Shown here: one piece after another, positions 45,130 to 54,200 of the stretch
Layout of the letters: each line of letters begins with the position of its first letter
How positions within the stretch are numbered: position 1 is the stretch's first letter
Assembly: GCA_020636435.1 (NCBI GenBank)
Contig: JACJXX010000001.1
Location: forward strand, 1,612,001 to 1,676,000
Direction of reading: 5' to 3'
Length of the DNA stretch: 64,000 nt
DNA from: Lewinellaceae bacterium
GTDB lineage: Bacteria; Bacteroidota; Bacteroidia; Chitinophagales; Saprospiraceae
Notes under the pieces: generated by a model
Databases searched by the model: none
Seen by the model: only the letters and a program-made list of their open reading frames with translations
Told to the model about the DNA's origin: nothing
Position numbers and translations under genes: made by a program

Positions 45130-47328
45130 TCATTTTGATTCTCTGAAAAATCGGCTTGGCGAGGCCGGCTGTTTGCCCATATAAGCTTCCAAGGCATCGA
45201 GCTGCACCCCATTGAGCACCAGTTTCAACGGGCAGGCAAGCACCTTCCTCAGGGATTGTAAAGCCTGCCGGTCGGTGCCTGTCCAGTGCCGGTTGGCCCG
45301 GCAGGCCAAAAGCGCCAGATGGAAACGCCCTAAAAGGTCCACCGGGCACCATCCACCCAACAGGCCGGGCATTTCCATGAGCAGGTAATCATAATCCTCC
45401 AGGCGCGCGCCGGCGGCGGCGGCCCACCCCAACCCCCTGGCCCTTATTTTATCTGCGGTATCCTCACTCATGATGTAGGGGCAATTATCGGGATGGGCCG
45501 GCGCCTGCAGGCTTTCGTATTGGTTCTCGCCTTCCTGGACCGGATAGAGGAACAAGACGCGTTTTCTTTCTTTGCGGAAGATCTCGATAAGCTGTAAACT
45601 CAGGAAGGTTTTACCTTCCAGTTGGCCGGTGCTGGCAACCAGGATATGGACAGGCCTGTGGGGCACCGCCGAGGTTTCAAAACGGGCCATCTGGGCCAGG
45701 AAGGCAGAGGAACGTTCCAGGGCTATTTGCTGGCGTACTGCTTTTTTCCCTTTTTTCGGAAGGCGGGCCAGCAAAGGAAGGGCCGCACCCACTTCCTGAC
45801 CGGTTTGCAGGGCCGCAATCCGGGGTTCCTTCAGAGATTCATCCAGGAATTCCAGGGCGATGAGGCTGCCGCTCGCCATAAAAGCGCCCGCGAGGAAACC
45901 CGCCAGGATAAACAGCAGGCGTTTTCCATCGTCATCCTGCGGAAAATAAGGAGCATCCAGGACTTTCAACCGGCTGGACATGAGCGCGTTCTCGCGATGC
46001 AGGATGGCCTGGTTGTAGCTGTGGAGGTGCTCCAGGTAGGCGTCTTCCGCCAGGCCAATCTCCCGTTCGATCCGTTTCAGCTGGGAGCCCCAGGGGGCGT
46101 ACTTGCTGTAGATGGTTTCGAATTCACTCTGCCGTTCTTCGATCGCGCCCAGGCGAGCCTGCGCCTGTTCGGTGTCCATCACCAATTTAAGCCATTCGTC
46201 CAGCAGGTTTTGAGTGGCAATGCCGTCGGGGGTCTGGTCGAAATCGTAGACATTTTGGGTGTACCCCTGAATATCCTGGCGGGCCTGCTCCATCTGGCCT
46301 GCCAGGCGCCGGCGTTCAGCGGAAAGCGCGGCCGGTTCCACGTCCAGGAGGTCGTATTTGGCCAATTGGGTGGACAGGCTGGACAGAAGCTCCCGTTTTT
46401 GGATCAGGCCCGCATTCAGTTCCGCCAGGCGCACCCGGCTGCCTAGTTGCTCCTCGATGCGGGCCAGGGATGCCCGGCTGCTCTCCAGCACCATTTTTTC
46501 TTTGAAGTGCAACTCATCCAGGTCCTCCTTTCGGTAAGCGATAGAGCGCGTTTGTTCGTAATAATTGATGATGTTGTTTTCTGTATGGAATTTCAACAAA
46601 GCATCTTCGGCCTGCTGCAGGCGTTGGGCAGACGCGTCGGCGGCATCAGAAAAATACTCCACCACCCTGGACGTTTTGCTTTTTTTCAGTTCGGCGTGGC
46701 GTCGCATAAAAATATCGATCAGAATCTCCAGGCTCCGTTGGCACACGGCAGGGTCAGTGGCGGTGTATACAAATTCCAGAAGGTCGCTATTGCCCCTGCG
46801 GTAGACCTTTATTTGTTGTTGAAGATATTCTACGCCAAAATATTCCTCGTCGGAATAGATAAGTTCCTGAAGGGCATTGGCCTCTTCCTGCCCCCGGTAA
46901 TACTCGACCATGGCCAGTACCTGTTGTTCGTCGGCCAAAGTCTGCAATTGCCGGGGAATGCCCTCCAGCGGAAGCTCCTGTATTTGCTCAAAGGTGGGGG
47001 GCAACAGCCAGTATTTCTGCGGTTTTTCCAAAACCAGATACCGGGCCAGCAACCGGGCCGACAATTCCTCCATGGTTTCGTACGCCGTTGCCAGGGCCGT
47101 TAGGTTTTCCAGCTCGCTGAGCGTATAGTCCCGGTCCACATTGCCGTTGGCGGTCGGGTTCTCAATAGAAAATCCAGAGATCACTCCGGTGCTGACCAAT
47201 GCCCTGGAAGTGTATTGCTGCTTGGCATTCATCGTCAACACAAAAACAGATGCCGCAGCAATAAATGCCGCTGCCAGGATCAACACCAGGTTTCTTTTGA
47301 GCAGCTTTATGAGTTCAAATGTTGTCAT
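45130..47328 (-). CDS. Wzc/GumC-type polysaccharide co-polymerase with degenerate tyrosine-kinase domain
   Basis: 732 residues. Membrane helix 1 at about 14-33, a Wzz-type periplasmic domain with long coiled coils (about 190-450), helix 2 at about 468-490 (LLFILAGFLAGAFMASGSLI), then a cytoplasmic P-loop domain. There HILVASTGQLEGKTFLSLQL retains a Walker A-like GK-T, but the Walker A' Asp block is replaced (VLFLYPVQEGENQYES) and Walker B reads YDYLLMEMPG with Glu for Asp. The C-terminus (YMGKQPASPSRFFRESK) lacks the Tyr cluster of active BY-kinases. It should govern chain length and connect the polymerase to the exit channel, without normal kinase activity. Eight bases separate it from the next gene. 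Confidence 0.9.
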   Translation of the reverse strand: MTTFELIKLLKRNLVLILAAAFIAAASVFVLTMNAKQQYTSRALVSTGVISGFSIENPTANGNVDRDYTLSELENLTALATAYETMEELSARLLARYLVLEKPQKYWLLPPTFEQIQELPLEGIPRQLQTLADEQQVLAMVEYYRGQEEANALQELIYSDEEYFGVEYLQQQIKVYRRGNSDLLEFVYTATDPAVCQRSLEILIDIFMRRHAELKKSKTSRVVEYFSDAADASAQRLQQAEDALLKFHTENNIINYYEQTRSIAYRKEDLDELHFKEKMVLESSRASLARIEEQLGSRVRLAELNAGLIQKRELLSSLSTQLAKYDLLDVEPAALSAERRRLAGQMEQARQDIQGYTQNVYDFDQTPDGIATQNLLDEWLKLVMDTEQAQARLGAIEERQSEFETIYSKYAPWGSQLKRIEREIGLAEDAYLEHLHSYNQAILHRENALMSSRLKVLDAPYFPQDDDGKRLLFILAGFLAGAFMASGSLIALEFLDESLKEPRIAALQTGQEVGAALPLLARLPKKGKKAVRQQIALERSSAFLAQMARFETSAVPHRPVHILVASTGQLEGKTFLSLQLIEIFRKERKRVLFLYPVQEGENQYESLQAPAHPDNCPYIMSEDTADKIRARGLGWAAAAGARLEDYDYLLMEMPGLLGGWCPVDLLGRFHLALLACRANRHWTGTDRQALQSLRKVLACPLKLVLNGVQLDALEAYMGKQPASPSRFFRESK

Positions 47329-47356
47329 GAATACACGTTTACACGTTTACACCACT

Positions 47357-48109
47357 TCATTTCGAACGGATATCCGTCCCGACGATTTCCCGGAGCAGTT
47401 GAAAGGCCACAGTAGCTTCCGCTTTTGCCAGGGCGAGGGCTTCCTCGGCCTGATTGCGGCCGTTGGCGGCCCGGGTATATTCTTCCAGGCTGAGGTTCCC
47501 TTCTCTAAAGTATTTCTCGGCCATTTCGGCGAACACGGCGTGAAAATCGAGGTTTCTGGATTTGATTCCGATCATATTGAGCTTGAGTTGCAGCTCCTGG
47601 TACTGGCGGATGACCAATTCGCGAATCTTTATTTGTTGCTCCTGCCGCATCAGCTTTTCCTGCTCCAGTTGGTTGTGGAGCACAGCCCGCCGGTCATTGC
47701 GCGTAACGAAGTCACTGAGAGGGAGCCGAACCTGAATGCCCAGCCCGTAGAAGGTGTTTTCACGGGTGATGGTCCGGACATCTACTCCATTATCTGAGTT
47801 CAGGTTATCCAAATAGCGGATATTCCCCAGTTGAAAAGAGCCGATCGAATTGAAGTAACTACTCCATTCCTTGTCCAGCAATTTGATTCGGAGGTGAGCA
47901 TTCTCCACATTGTATTCCTGTATTTTCAGCAAAGGAGCATATTGGAGGGCCTCTTCGATCAGGTCTTCCAGGGGCCGTACGGCAAAGGGGTCTTTTTCCA
48001 GGTTCCTTTCCTCGGAGGTGGCAGGAAGGCTTTCTGCCTGAGCCTGCAGGCCAGCCGCCAGGGGTAATATTGCCCCCAACAGGAGGAACAGTTTGTGCAA
48101 GTACATCAT
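47357..48109 (-). CDS. Half-size TolC-like outer-membrane factor
   Basis: 250 residues from the ATG at 48109, which overlaps the acyltransferase stop by four bases (ATGA); 94 residues upstream in the frame belong to that gene's shadow. Signal peptide (HKLFLLLGAILPLAAGLQAQ), then one outer-membrane-efflux repeat: helix PLEDLIEEALQYAPLLKIQE, short strands (FNSIGSFQLGNI; YGLGIQVRLPL) and long helices (QLEQEKLMRQEQQIKIRELV; AANGRNQAEEALALAKAEAT). TolC proteins have two such repeats and about 420-480 residues. Here only one is present. No Wza/OPX gene is visible in the operon, so this protein may be the exit duct for the glycan. Confidence 0.8.
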   Translation of the reverse strand: MMYLHKLFLLLGAILPLAAGLQAQAESLPATSEERNLEKDPFAVRPLEDLIEEALQYAPLLKIQEYNVENAHLRIKLLDKEWSSYFNSIGSFQLGNIRYLDNLNSDNGVDVRTITRENTFYGLGIQVRLPLSDFVTRNDRRAVLHNQLEQEKLMRQEQQIKIRELVIRQYQELQLKLNMIGIKSRNLDFHAVFAEMAEKYFREGNLSLEEYTRAANGRNQAEEALALAKAEATVAFQLLREIVGTDIRSK

Positions 48110-49305
48110 TGTTCTACTTTTTTTAAGCTCAGGGCACGGCGCCCTCTGCCTTTCAACCAGCAGGCCAGTCTTGCCGGCCAGTGTTTGTCCATAAAAGGTT
48201 TTTCCAACAAGAGAAAAAAGATGGCGGAAACAGCTAAAACAGCCGGCAACACGACCACCGCCTGCAGCAACAGGTTGGCCCCAAACCAGTTCGTCCACTT
48301 CAGGTAACGGCTGAAGCGGATGAGGCCTTCGATCAACGGCAGGTGGATCAGGTATATGGTGTAACACATGCCTCCGATTGCGGCTATCCACGGGTTGCGC
48401 AGGAAAGCATTAAAGGCCCTGGCCCGAAGGCCCGCCCAGAACAAGAGGATCAGGGCAAGGGCAAAAACGATATTTTTGCCCCATTCTTCCGACCAGGTGA
48501 AGCAAAGGGTAAAGAAGGCCAGGACGGCGGCGAAATCGAGCAGCCGGCGCTGCTTCCCGGCGCCCGCCTGCCATTGGGCAAGATACAGGTCGGCCATCAA
48601 AAAGCCGACCAAAAAATGCTGGAGCTGGCCCAGCAGGCTGAGTTTGTAGGGCAGCGCCAGCCATCCGAACAACTGCTGTAGGCTGATGAAACCAAAAATG
48701 CTGCCAACCAACAGAAGGCGGCGCCAGCCGGCCTTTTTCACTGAAAAGAAAAAAGCCGCCAAAAAAGGCGCCAGCAGGTAAAACTGTATCTCGATCTCCA
48801 ACGACCAGGCTACCGGATTGATGGGCGTGTATTCCTCATAGGCAATATTGTGCAAATACACCAGGCTGTAACCCCAATGAGAAAACAGTGCCTCAATACC
48901 CAGTGGATCGTAGGCCAGCAGGATCAGGAAGAAAAAGGTCATCCAAAAAAAATAAGGCGGTTCCAGCCGCGTCACCCGCCTCCAGAAGTAGGCCCCCAAT
49001 GGAACCCGGCGGCCATTCAGCAGGTGGTATTTCGCGAAGGGCAGGCAGAGGATAAAGCCGCTTATGGCAAAGAACAGGTAGACCCCGATGGTGCCCCGGC
49101 TCGCCAGAAATGCAAAAGGGTCTTTCGCTACCGGCTGGGCCCATTCTATATCTGAATAGCGGTACAGGCGTTCGCTCAAATGTTGGATTAAAACGGGCAT
49201 GATGGCAATAAAGCGCAGGCCGTCCACTTCGGCAATGTAATTGCCCGAGCTGGTGATCCGGGAGAAGCGGCCGGGGATTTTTGCTATGCTTAGCCTGGTG
49301 TCCAT
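48106..49305 (-). CDS. Acyltransferase 3 (OafA/YrhL type), first gene of the polysaccharide operon
   Basis: 399 residues from the ATG at 49305 (AAGG 4-7 bases upstream); an upstream extension lacks the family sequence. The family opening is NYIAEVDGLRFIAIMPVLIQ-HLSERL, with the catalytic-type His, then FLASRGTIGVYLFFAISGFI, FWRRVTRLEPPYFFWMTFFF, NPVAWSLEIEIQFYLLAPFL, and about ten membrane helices. Such proteins O-acetylate sugars of surface glycans. It leads the 13-gene minus-strand operon and is divergent from the stand-alone receiver gene, with 281 bases between them. Confidence 0.92.
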   Translation of the reverse strand: MDTRLSIAKIPGRFSRITSSGNYIAEVDGLRFIAIMPVLIQHLSERLYRYSDIEWAQPVAKDPFAFLASRGTIGVYLFFAISGFILCLPFAKYHLLNGRRVPLGAYFWRRVTRLEPPYFFWMTFFFLILLAYDPLGIEALFSHWGYSLVYLHNIAYEEYTPINPVAWSLEIEIQFYLLAPFLAAFFFSVKKAGWRRLLLVGSIFGFISLQQLFGWLALPYKLSLLGQLQHFLVGFLMADLYLAQWQAGAGKQRRLLDFAAVLAFFTLCFTWSEEWGKNIVFALALILLFWAGLRARAFNAFLRNPWIAAIGGMCYTIYLIHLPLIEGLIRFSRYLKWTNWFGANLLLQAVVVLPAVLAVSAIFFLLLEKPFMDKHWPARLACWLKGRGRRALSLKKVEQ

Positions 49306-49356
49306 ACGCCTTATTGTATTATGCTTGTTGCGAAGCGCTCTGGTATGCTTTCCTCC

Positions 49357-49364
49357 CAAACTTA
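49357..49364 (-). promoter_or_regulatory. Candidate -7 promoter box of the polysaccharide operon
   Basis: Minus-strand TAAGTTTG matches TAnnTTTG exactly, 52 bases before the ATG at 49305. No clear -33 TTG is present, so an activator could be needed; the LytTR regulator is a candidate. The 281-base divergent region also has a direct repeat GGAATTCGCCGGAATTC (49407-49423). Confidence 0.4.
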
Positions 49365-49586
49365 AACAGATGGCTTCCCCCGGATCGGTTTTTTTCGGTA
49401 GACGGCAGGAATTCGCCGGAATTCGACACCCTGGCGCCGAAGAGTGGAAAGGCAACCTTGAAAGATGGAATGCAAAGCCAATTATCGGCTCAAAAAGGCT
49501 ATTCATCCGCCGGATGCCGCCACTCGACAAAATAAAAAGCGGGGCTACAGGCCAGCCCACTATTTTTATTGTAAAGAGCCACCTAA

Positions 49587-49970
49587 ATGATGAAGCCTAC
49601 CCTTCTTTTCGTCGATGACTGTGAAGTAATGTGCCGTTTTCTGGTGCAGTATTTCAACAGCCACTATGGCACGCTAGCCTTCCAAAGTGTTGGCGACGCC
49701 TGGCGGTGGCTGGACGAGGGCAACTTCCCGGATCTCATCATCCTGGACCTGAGAATGCCGGATGTCTCCGGGTTCGAAATGCTGGCCCAATTGAAATACT
49801 CCGCCTTATTCCTGGACATTCCGGTCATTATCCTGTCGAGCATCGACAGTAGCGCGGAAAGAGTACGCTGCCTTCAGGCCGGAGCAGCCGATTACCTGAT
49901 CAAGCCTTTTAACCCCAAAGAATTGGAGCACAAAATTCAATTCCACATCAGGCTGAGCAACGCACCATGA
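49587..49970 (+). CDS. Stand-alone response-regulator receiver
   Basis: 127 residues, one intact receiver: TLLFVDDCEVM (acidic pocket), LIILDLRMPDVSGFEM with the phospho-acceptor Asp (about residue 53), VIILSSID and LIKPFNPKELEHKI with the conserved Lys. No output domain. It lies directly upstream (40-base gap) of a sugar transferase with a pseudo-receiver, on the same strand. A Spo0F/CheY-like role as carrier between the hybrid kinase and the polysaccharide machinery is an inference. Confidence 0.93.
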   Translation: MMKPTLLFVDDCEVMCRFLVQYFNSHYGTLAFQSVGDAWRWLDEGNFPDLIILDLRMPDVSGFEMLAQLKYSALFLDIPVIILSSIDSSAERVRCLQAGAADYLIKPFNPKELEHKIQFHIRLSNAP

Positions 49971-50010
49971 TCCTTCCTGGCCCGCCTGGCCTTAAAAAAG
50001 AAATTCACCG

Positions 50011-51168
50011 ATGAACAGCCAACCTATGAAAAGAATACTCTTTGTCGGCGCCCTTTTTCCTCTGAGCATCAGACAATGTTTTGAAGAAGGAGGCATTTCC
50101 CTGCTCTATGCCTCTTCAGGAGAGCAGGCCATTGTATTTTTAAAGAACGAAAGCACGCCCGTCTGCCTGGTATTGTTCAACCTGAACTATGATTCTGCCG
50201 GTTCATTCATGCAAGTGCGCCACTTCATGTTGAAACACCCCCACCTGGCCGGCATTTCTTTCGTGGTTATTTCCGACCATCCTTCCGCCAGGCTGAAGGC
50301 CCTTTCGAAAAAATTCAGGGTCCATGAATTTATCACGCCGATACACGCTTCCCCCGCCGTTTGCCAACGGCTGAGGCACTTGACGGGCCAGAATATCGAA
50401 CCGCCATCGGCTCCGTTGTTCCCTTCATTCAACGGCAACTGGCACAGGCCGGCCTGGAAGCGATTCTTTGATATTTTCGGCGCGCTGTCCATAATCCTCC
50501 TCTTATCCCCCGTTTTCATGCTGGTGGCCTTGCTGATCAAGATGGAATCCAGGGGGCCCGTACTGTACATCTCCCAGCGGGCAGGGCAGGGCTATAAAAT
50601 TTTTAATTTTTACAAATTTCGCTCCATGCGGTCCAATGCCGACCAACGGCTCGACAGCCTTCAGCAACAAAACGCATACCAGGAGACCGCACTTCAGCCG
50701 GAAGGGGCCCTGCCAACCTACTTCCAGCAGCAAATACTGCTTCAGGATAGTGGCTATGTTGAGGAAGGAGCTTTCCTGCGGCAGCGGCTAAAACAAAAAG
50801 CAGGCACTTTCGTCAAGATCAAAAATGATCCTCGCGTGACCAGGATTGGAAGGTTCATCCGCGCTACCAGTTTAGACGAGCTACCGCAGCTTTTCAATGT
50901 CCTCAAAGGCGATATGTCGTTGGTCGGCAACCGGCCTATACCCCTCTACGAAGCAGAGCGGCTGACTTCCGACCTGCATGCCGCCCGCTTCTTCGCTCCG
51001 GCCGGAATAACCGGCCTGTGGCAGGTCACCAAGAATTGCCGGAACAATATTTCTGAAGAAGAGCGCAAACTACTGGATAACGAATATGCCAGGAGTTATA
51101 ATTTCTGGATGGACCTGCGCATCATACTGAAGACCCTACCTGCTGTTTTTCAGCACGAAAATTCCTGA
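50011..51168 (+). CDS. Priming sugar transferase (undecaprenyl-phosphate type) with N-terminal pseudo-receiver
   Basis: 385 residues. Residues 7-120 have receiver-like topology (KRILFVGALFPLSIRQCFEE; SSGEQAIVFLKN; LVLFNLNYDSAGSFMQVRHF; ISFVVISDHPSARLKALSKK; HEFITP), but the acidic pair is replaced by VGA and the phospho-acceptor by Asn (LFNLN). From about 148 the WcaJ/WbaP-like catalytic part follows: RFFDIFGALSIILLLSPVFM membrane helix, FYKFRSMRSNAD, NDPRVTRIGRFIRATSLDEL-PQLFNVLKGDMSLVGNRP, and GITGLWQVTKN. An insertion of about 60 residues separates KFRSM from the DPRVTR block. It should transfer the first sugar phosphate to undecaprenyl phosphate. Adjacent to a stand-alone receiver gene. 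Confidence 0.9.
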   Translation: MNSQPMKRILFVGALFPLSIRQCFEEGGISLLYASSGEQAIVFLKNESTPVCLVLFNLNYDSAGSFMQVRHFMLKHPHLAGISFVVISDHPSARLKALSKKFRVHEFITPIHASPAVCQRLRHLTGQNIEPPSAPLFPSFNGNWHRPAWKRFFDIFGALSIILLLSPVFMLVALLIKMESRGPVLYISQRAGQGYKIFNFYKFRSMRSNADQRLDSLQQQNAYQETALQPEGALPTYFQQQILLQDSGYVEEGAFLRQRLKQKAGTFVKIKNDPRVTRIGRFIRATSLDELPQLFNVLKGDMSLVGNRPIPLYEAERLTSDLHAARFFAPAGITGLWQVTKNCRNNISEEERKLLDNEYARSYNFWMDLRIILKTLPAVFQHENS

Positions 51169-51183
51169 ATTCCGGCGGGAAGA

Positions 51184-51226
51184 TTTACAGGCCTTATTCC
51201 GGATATTCAGGGGCTTGCCCTGTAAA
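51184..51226. repeat. Inverted repeat between sugar transferase and giant adhesin genes
   Basis: TTTACAGG (51184-51191) pairs with CCTGTAAA (51219-51226), and CAGGGGCTTGCCCTG forms an inner stem. It may be a partial terminator or attenuator before the adhesin gene. Confidence 0.4.
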
Positions 51227-51243
51227 GCCAAATACAACTAACC

Positions 51244-54200
51244 ATGCATTTATTCAAACGATGGGCATTCGCTTCCATGGCCTGCGCCCTTAGCCTTTCG
51301 GCGTTTTGCCAGATAACCATCACACAGGTGGAAGCGCCGGAAGGGATGGTGGCTTGTGGCCAGGCCGGCCGGTTTAAGTTGCACCTGGCCAATGATCAAA
51401 ACGAAGGTTTCGACGGAGAGGCGTTTGTCATCCAGCTGCCAGAGGGAATGAGTTATGTAGAAGGAAGCATCACGGGTGCGGCCGAGGCCAATGTCGGTTC
51501 CTCTGCTTTTCTGGAATTCCGCCTGCAGCCTACTTTCGGCCAGGCCTTTCTCGAGATCAGCTTTCTGGCTGCTATTGATTGCAGCTTTTCCAATGTAAAC
51601 CCCATCCGGTATACCGTATCCGCCGGCGGGGAGATTTTTACGGCTCAGGCCCCTTCCCTGGCCAATTATTTCTTTCCGGAAGTAGTGGCTGTATCTTCCC
51701 AAAACCAGGCCCTGTCTCTGTCGGTGGGCCAAAGCGGCCAGCGCGCCTTTTCGGTCATACAGGCTACTCCGGGCGCCCGGTTGGATTCCCTGTTCCTGGT
51801 TTCCCGTTACGACCCGGCATTGCAATCTTCCTCCTATAATGTGGGCAGCCCGGCCTCGGGCGGGCAACAGGGCGACACCCTGGTAATAACCGGCGGGGAA
51901 CTGCCGGGAGGCGACGGTTTCTTCGATTTTGGCGATACTTTATTCCTGGTGGAAACCGTACAGTTGCTGGCTTGTGAGGAAAGCATTTCGGAAATGGAAT
52001 TGTTTTGGCGCTGCAATGGAAAACTCTGCCAGGCCTTTTATGCCGACGGGCTGGCCAGCCTGGCCAATGGCGCTCCCAACCTGGTGATCACGAACCAAAA
52101 CGGATTCAGCAGCCAGAACCAGGCCAATGATGCTGCTCAGGTGGGCGGTGGGTTTTGCCAGGCCCTGGCCCTGGAGTACCGGATCGAGAATGCCGGCGTG
52201 GAATCTGCTTTTGGCGCAGGAGGTGTTTACGGCCTGACCGTGGCGTTTGGCCTCAACAACAACCTTTTTTCTTCTCCTTTTCCCGCCGACATTAGCCGCT
52301 TTCCCAACTGGAGCTTCAGCGCCCGGATTGGCAACACCACCCTGCCTTTATCTGCTTACCAGTTTCCGGGCGCTGGCCCATTGCTGGGGTACAACATCCG
52401 GTTTGCCAGCCTGGCCAGCGACCCCGACGGCCCCGGCGGCCTGGAAGACCTGGACGGCGACGGTTTCTATGACGACCTGCCCGTCGGCGCCTCCACCTTG
52501 CTCACCATTCTGGTAGAATACGACCCGGAAGCGACTGCCGACTGTACCCTGCTAAGCGGTTTTCCCAATACCGGCGGCGCTCAAACCAGCTTCCGGATAG
52601 GCTATCACCACCTGGATCAGTGCGGCGGGCCTTTTTCTTACTGGTACGGCGTCACCGACCCTGGCATCAACATCATCGAGTTGTTTGTTCACCGGCAAGG
52701 AGGCCTCCTCTTTCAACTCGAGCCCGAAAACCTGCAGGCCGGCGCCTCTTCTTACCTGAGCCTGGCGCCCGTGAGCGATTGGAGCAGCCCCTGCGCCCCC
52801 ACCGACTCCTTTATCCTGCAACTCGTCCTGCCGCAGGGCTTATTGCTCGGCCCGGGGCCTACCCTGGGCCCGGGTGTGCACTATGGCGTGGTAGGAACCT
52901 CAGGAGACACGGCCTGGATCGCAGGCAGCGAACGGGGGGGGATCGACAAACCCTGGGAAATACCTCTTATTCCGGATTGTTCCAGCCCGGTGTTTGATTC
53001 CATCCTGAAGGTGAGCTTTATTTATTATTGCAGCTCCGATTGCCCGTCCTTTAAGGTAATAGATTGCCAGGAAATAACGCTGGATTACCTGCCCCAGTGC
53101 GAAAGCTGCGAAGAAGGCATCATCACCCGAAGCTTTGAAATGCAGCGCCGAACCCTGGGATGGCAGGATGTTTTTCAAACCCAAAAAGTCAACCCCGCCC
53201 AAAACTCCAATATCAACCTCAAGGCAGCGCTCAACTACGATTCCGTAGAAATGCGCTTAACCGGCATATACCAGGGAAACGGGCCATTCGACAGCCTGTT
53301 TGCCCGGGTGTATTACAGCCCTATCGAGCTGATCAACATACAACCCGAACAGCCTCACTTTACGCCGCTCTCCATGTCTTTGGCCTACTTTTCACAAAGC
53401 GAAGGCCTCCTCGCCTGCCCTGTGCCAAATTGGGATGCTTATTACGATGCCACAAATAAAAAACACTTCATCGAAGCGGGGCTGGAAAGCCTCTTCGAGC
53501 CCGGCGCCTGCCTCGGCGGCGTCGTCCGTCAAGACGGAGACAGCCTCGTTTTGTCAATTATGGCCCTGGTGACGGGAAATACGCCGATAAAAGCCTTGCC
53601 CGTCCCGGAATTGCTGGCGGGTTTTTATACGATCGTTGATGGCAGGGATTCTTTTTGCAATGAATTTCTGGAGCGCTTCGTATTGGAGAACGCGGTTCCC
53701 AGAGTTCATGTTTCTTATGGCGTGCAATTGCATTTTGGCTGTGAGGAGGCCTTCTTCACCGGCAATTTCATCAACAACTTTGGCCACTTGCTGGATGGCG
53801 ACCAGTTTCCGGATGAGATCAGGCCCCTGGCCGATGTTTCTGAAGTGCGCATTATGCTGGAAGGGCACTGGGGCTTTGTACCCGGCAGCACCACGCTCCT
53901 GGCCAGCGGTTCGCTGAATGAAGCCAATGCACCGTCCGTGTTGGCGCCGGGAATAACCGCCAGCCTTCCCGATCCGGCAATCACTTTTGACGGAACCTTC
54001 ACGGTGCTCTCCTACACCAACCCGGGAAGCTGGCCCAATGGCGACCTGGCCATCAATGGCAACGAAGCCCAGCAAAACTTCCGCTTCCGGGCCACTCCTG
54101 GATGTACCGTACCCGAAGGGCGGCCTTTCCGGATCAGGATGGAAGCAGAATTCACCAGATTCACGAACGCGCCGGAGCCATGGCAAATAGAAACAACGGA

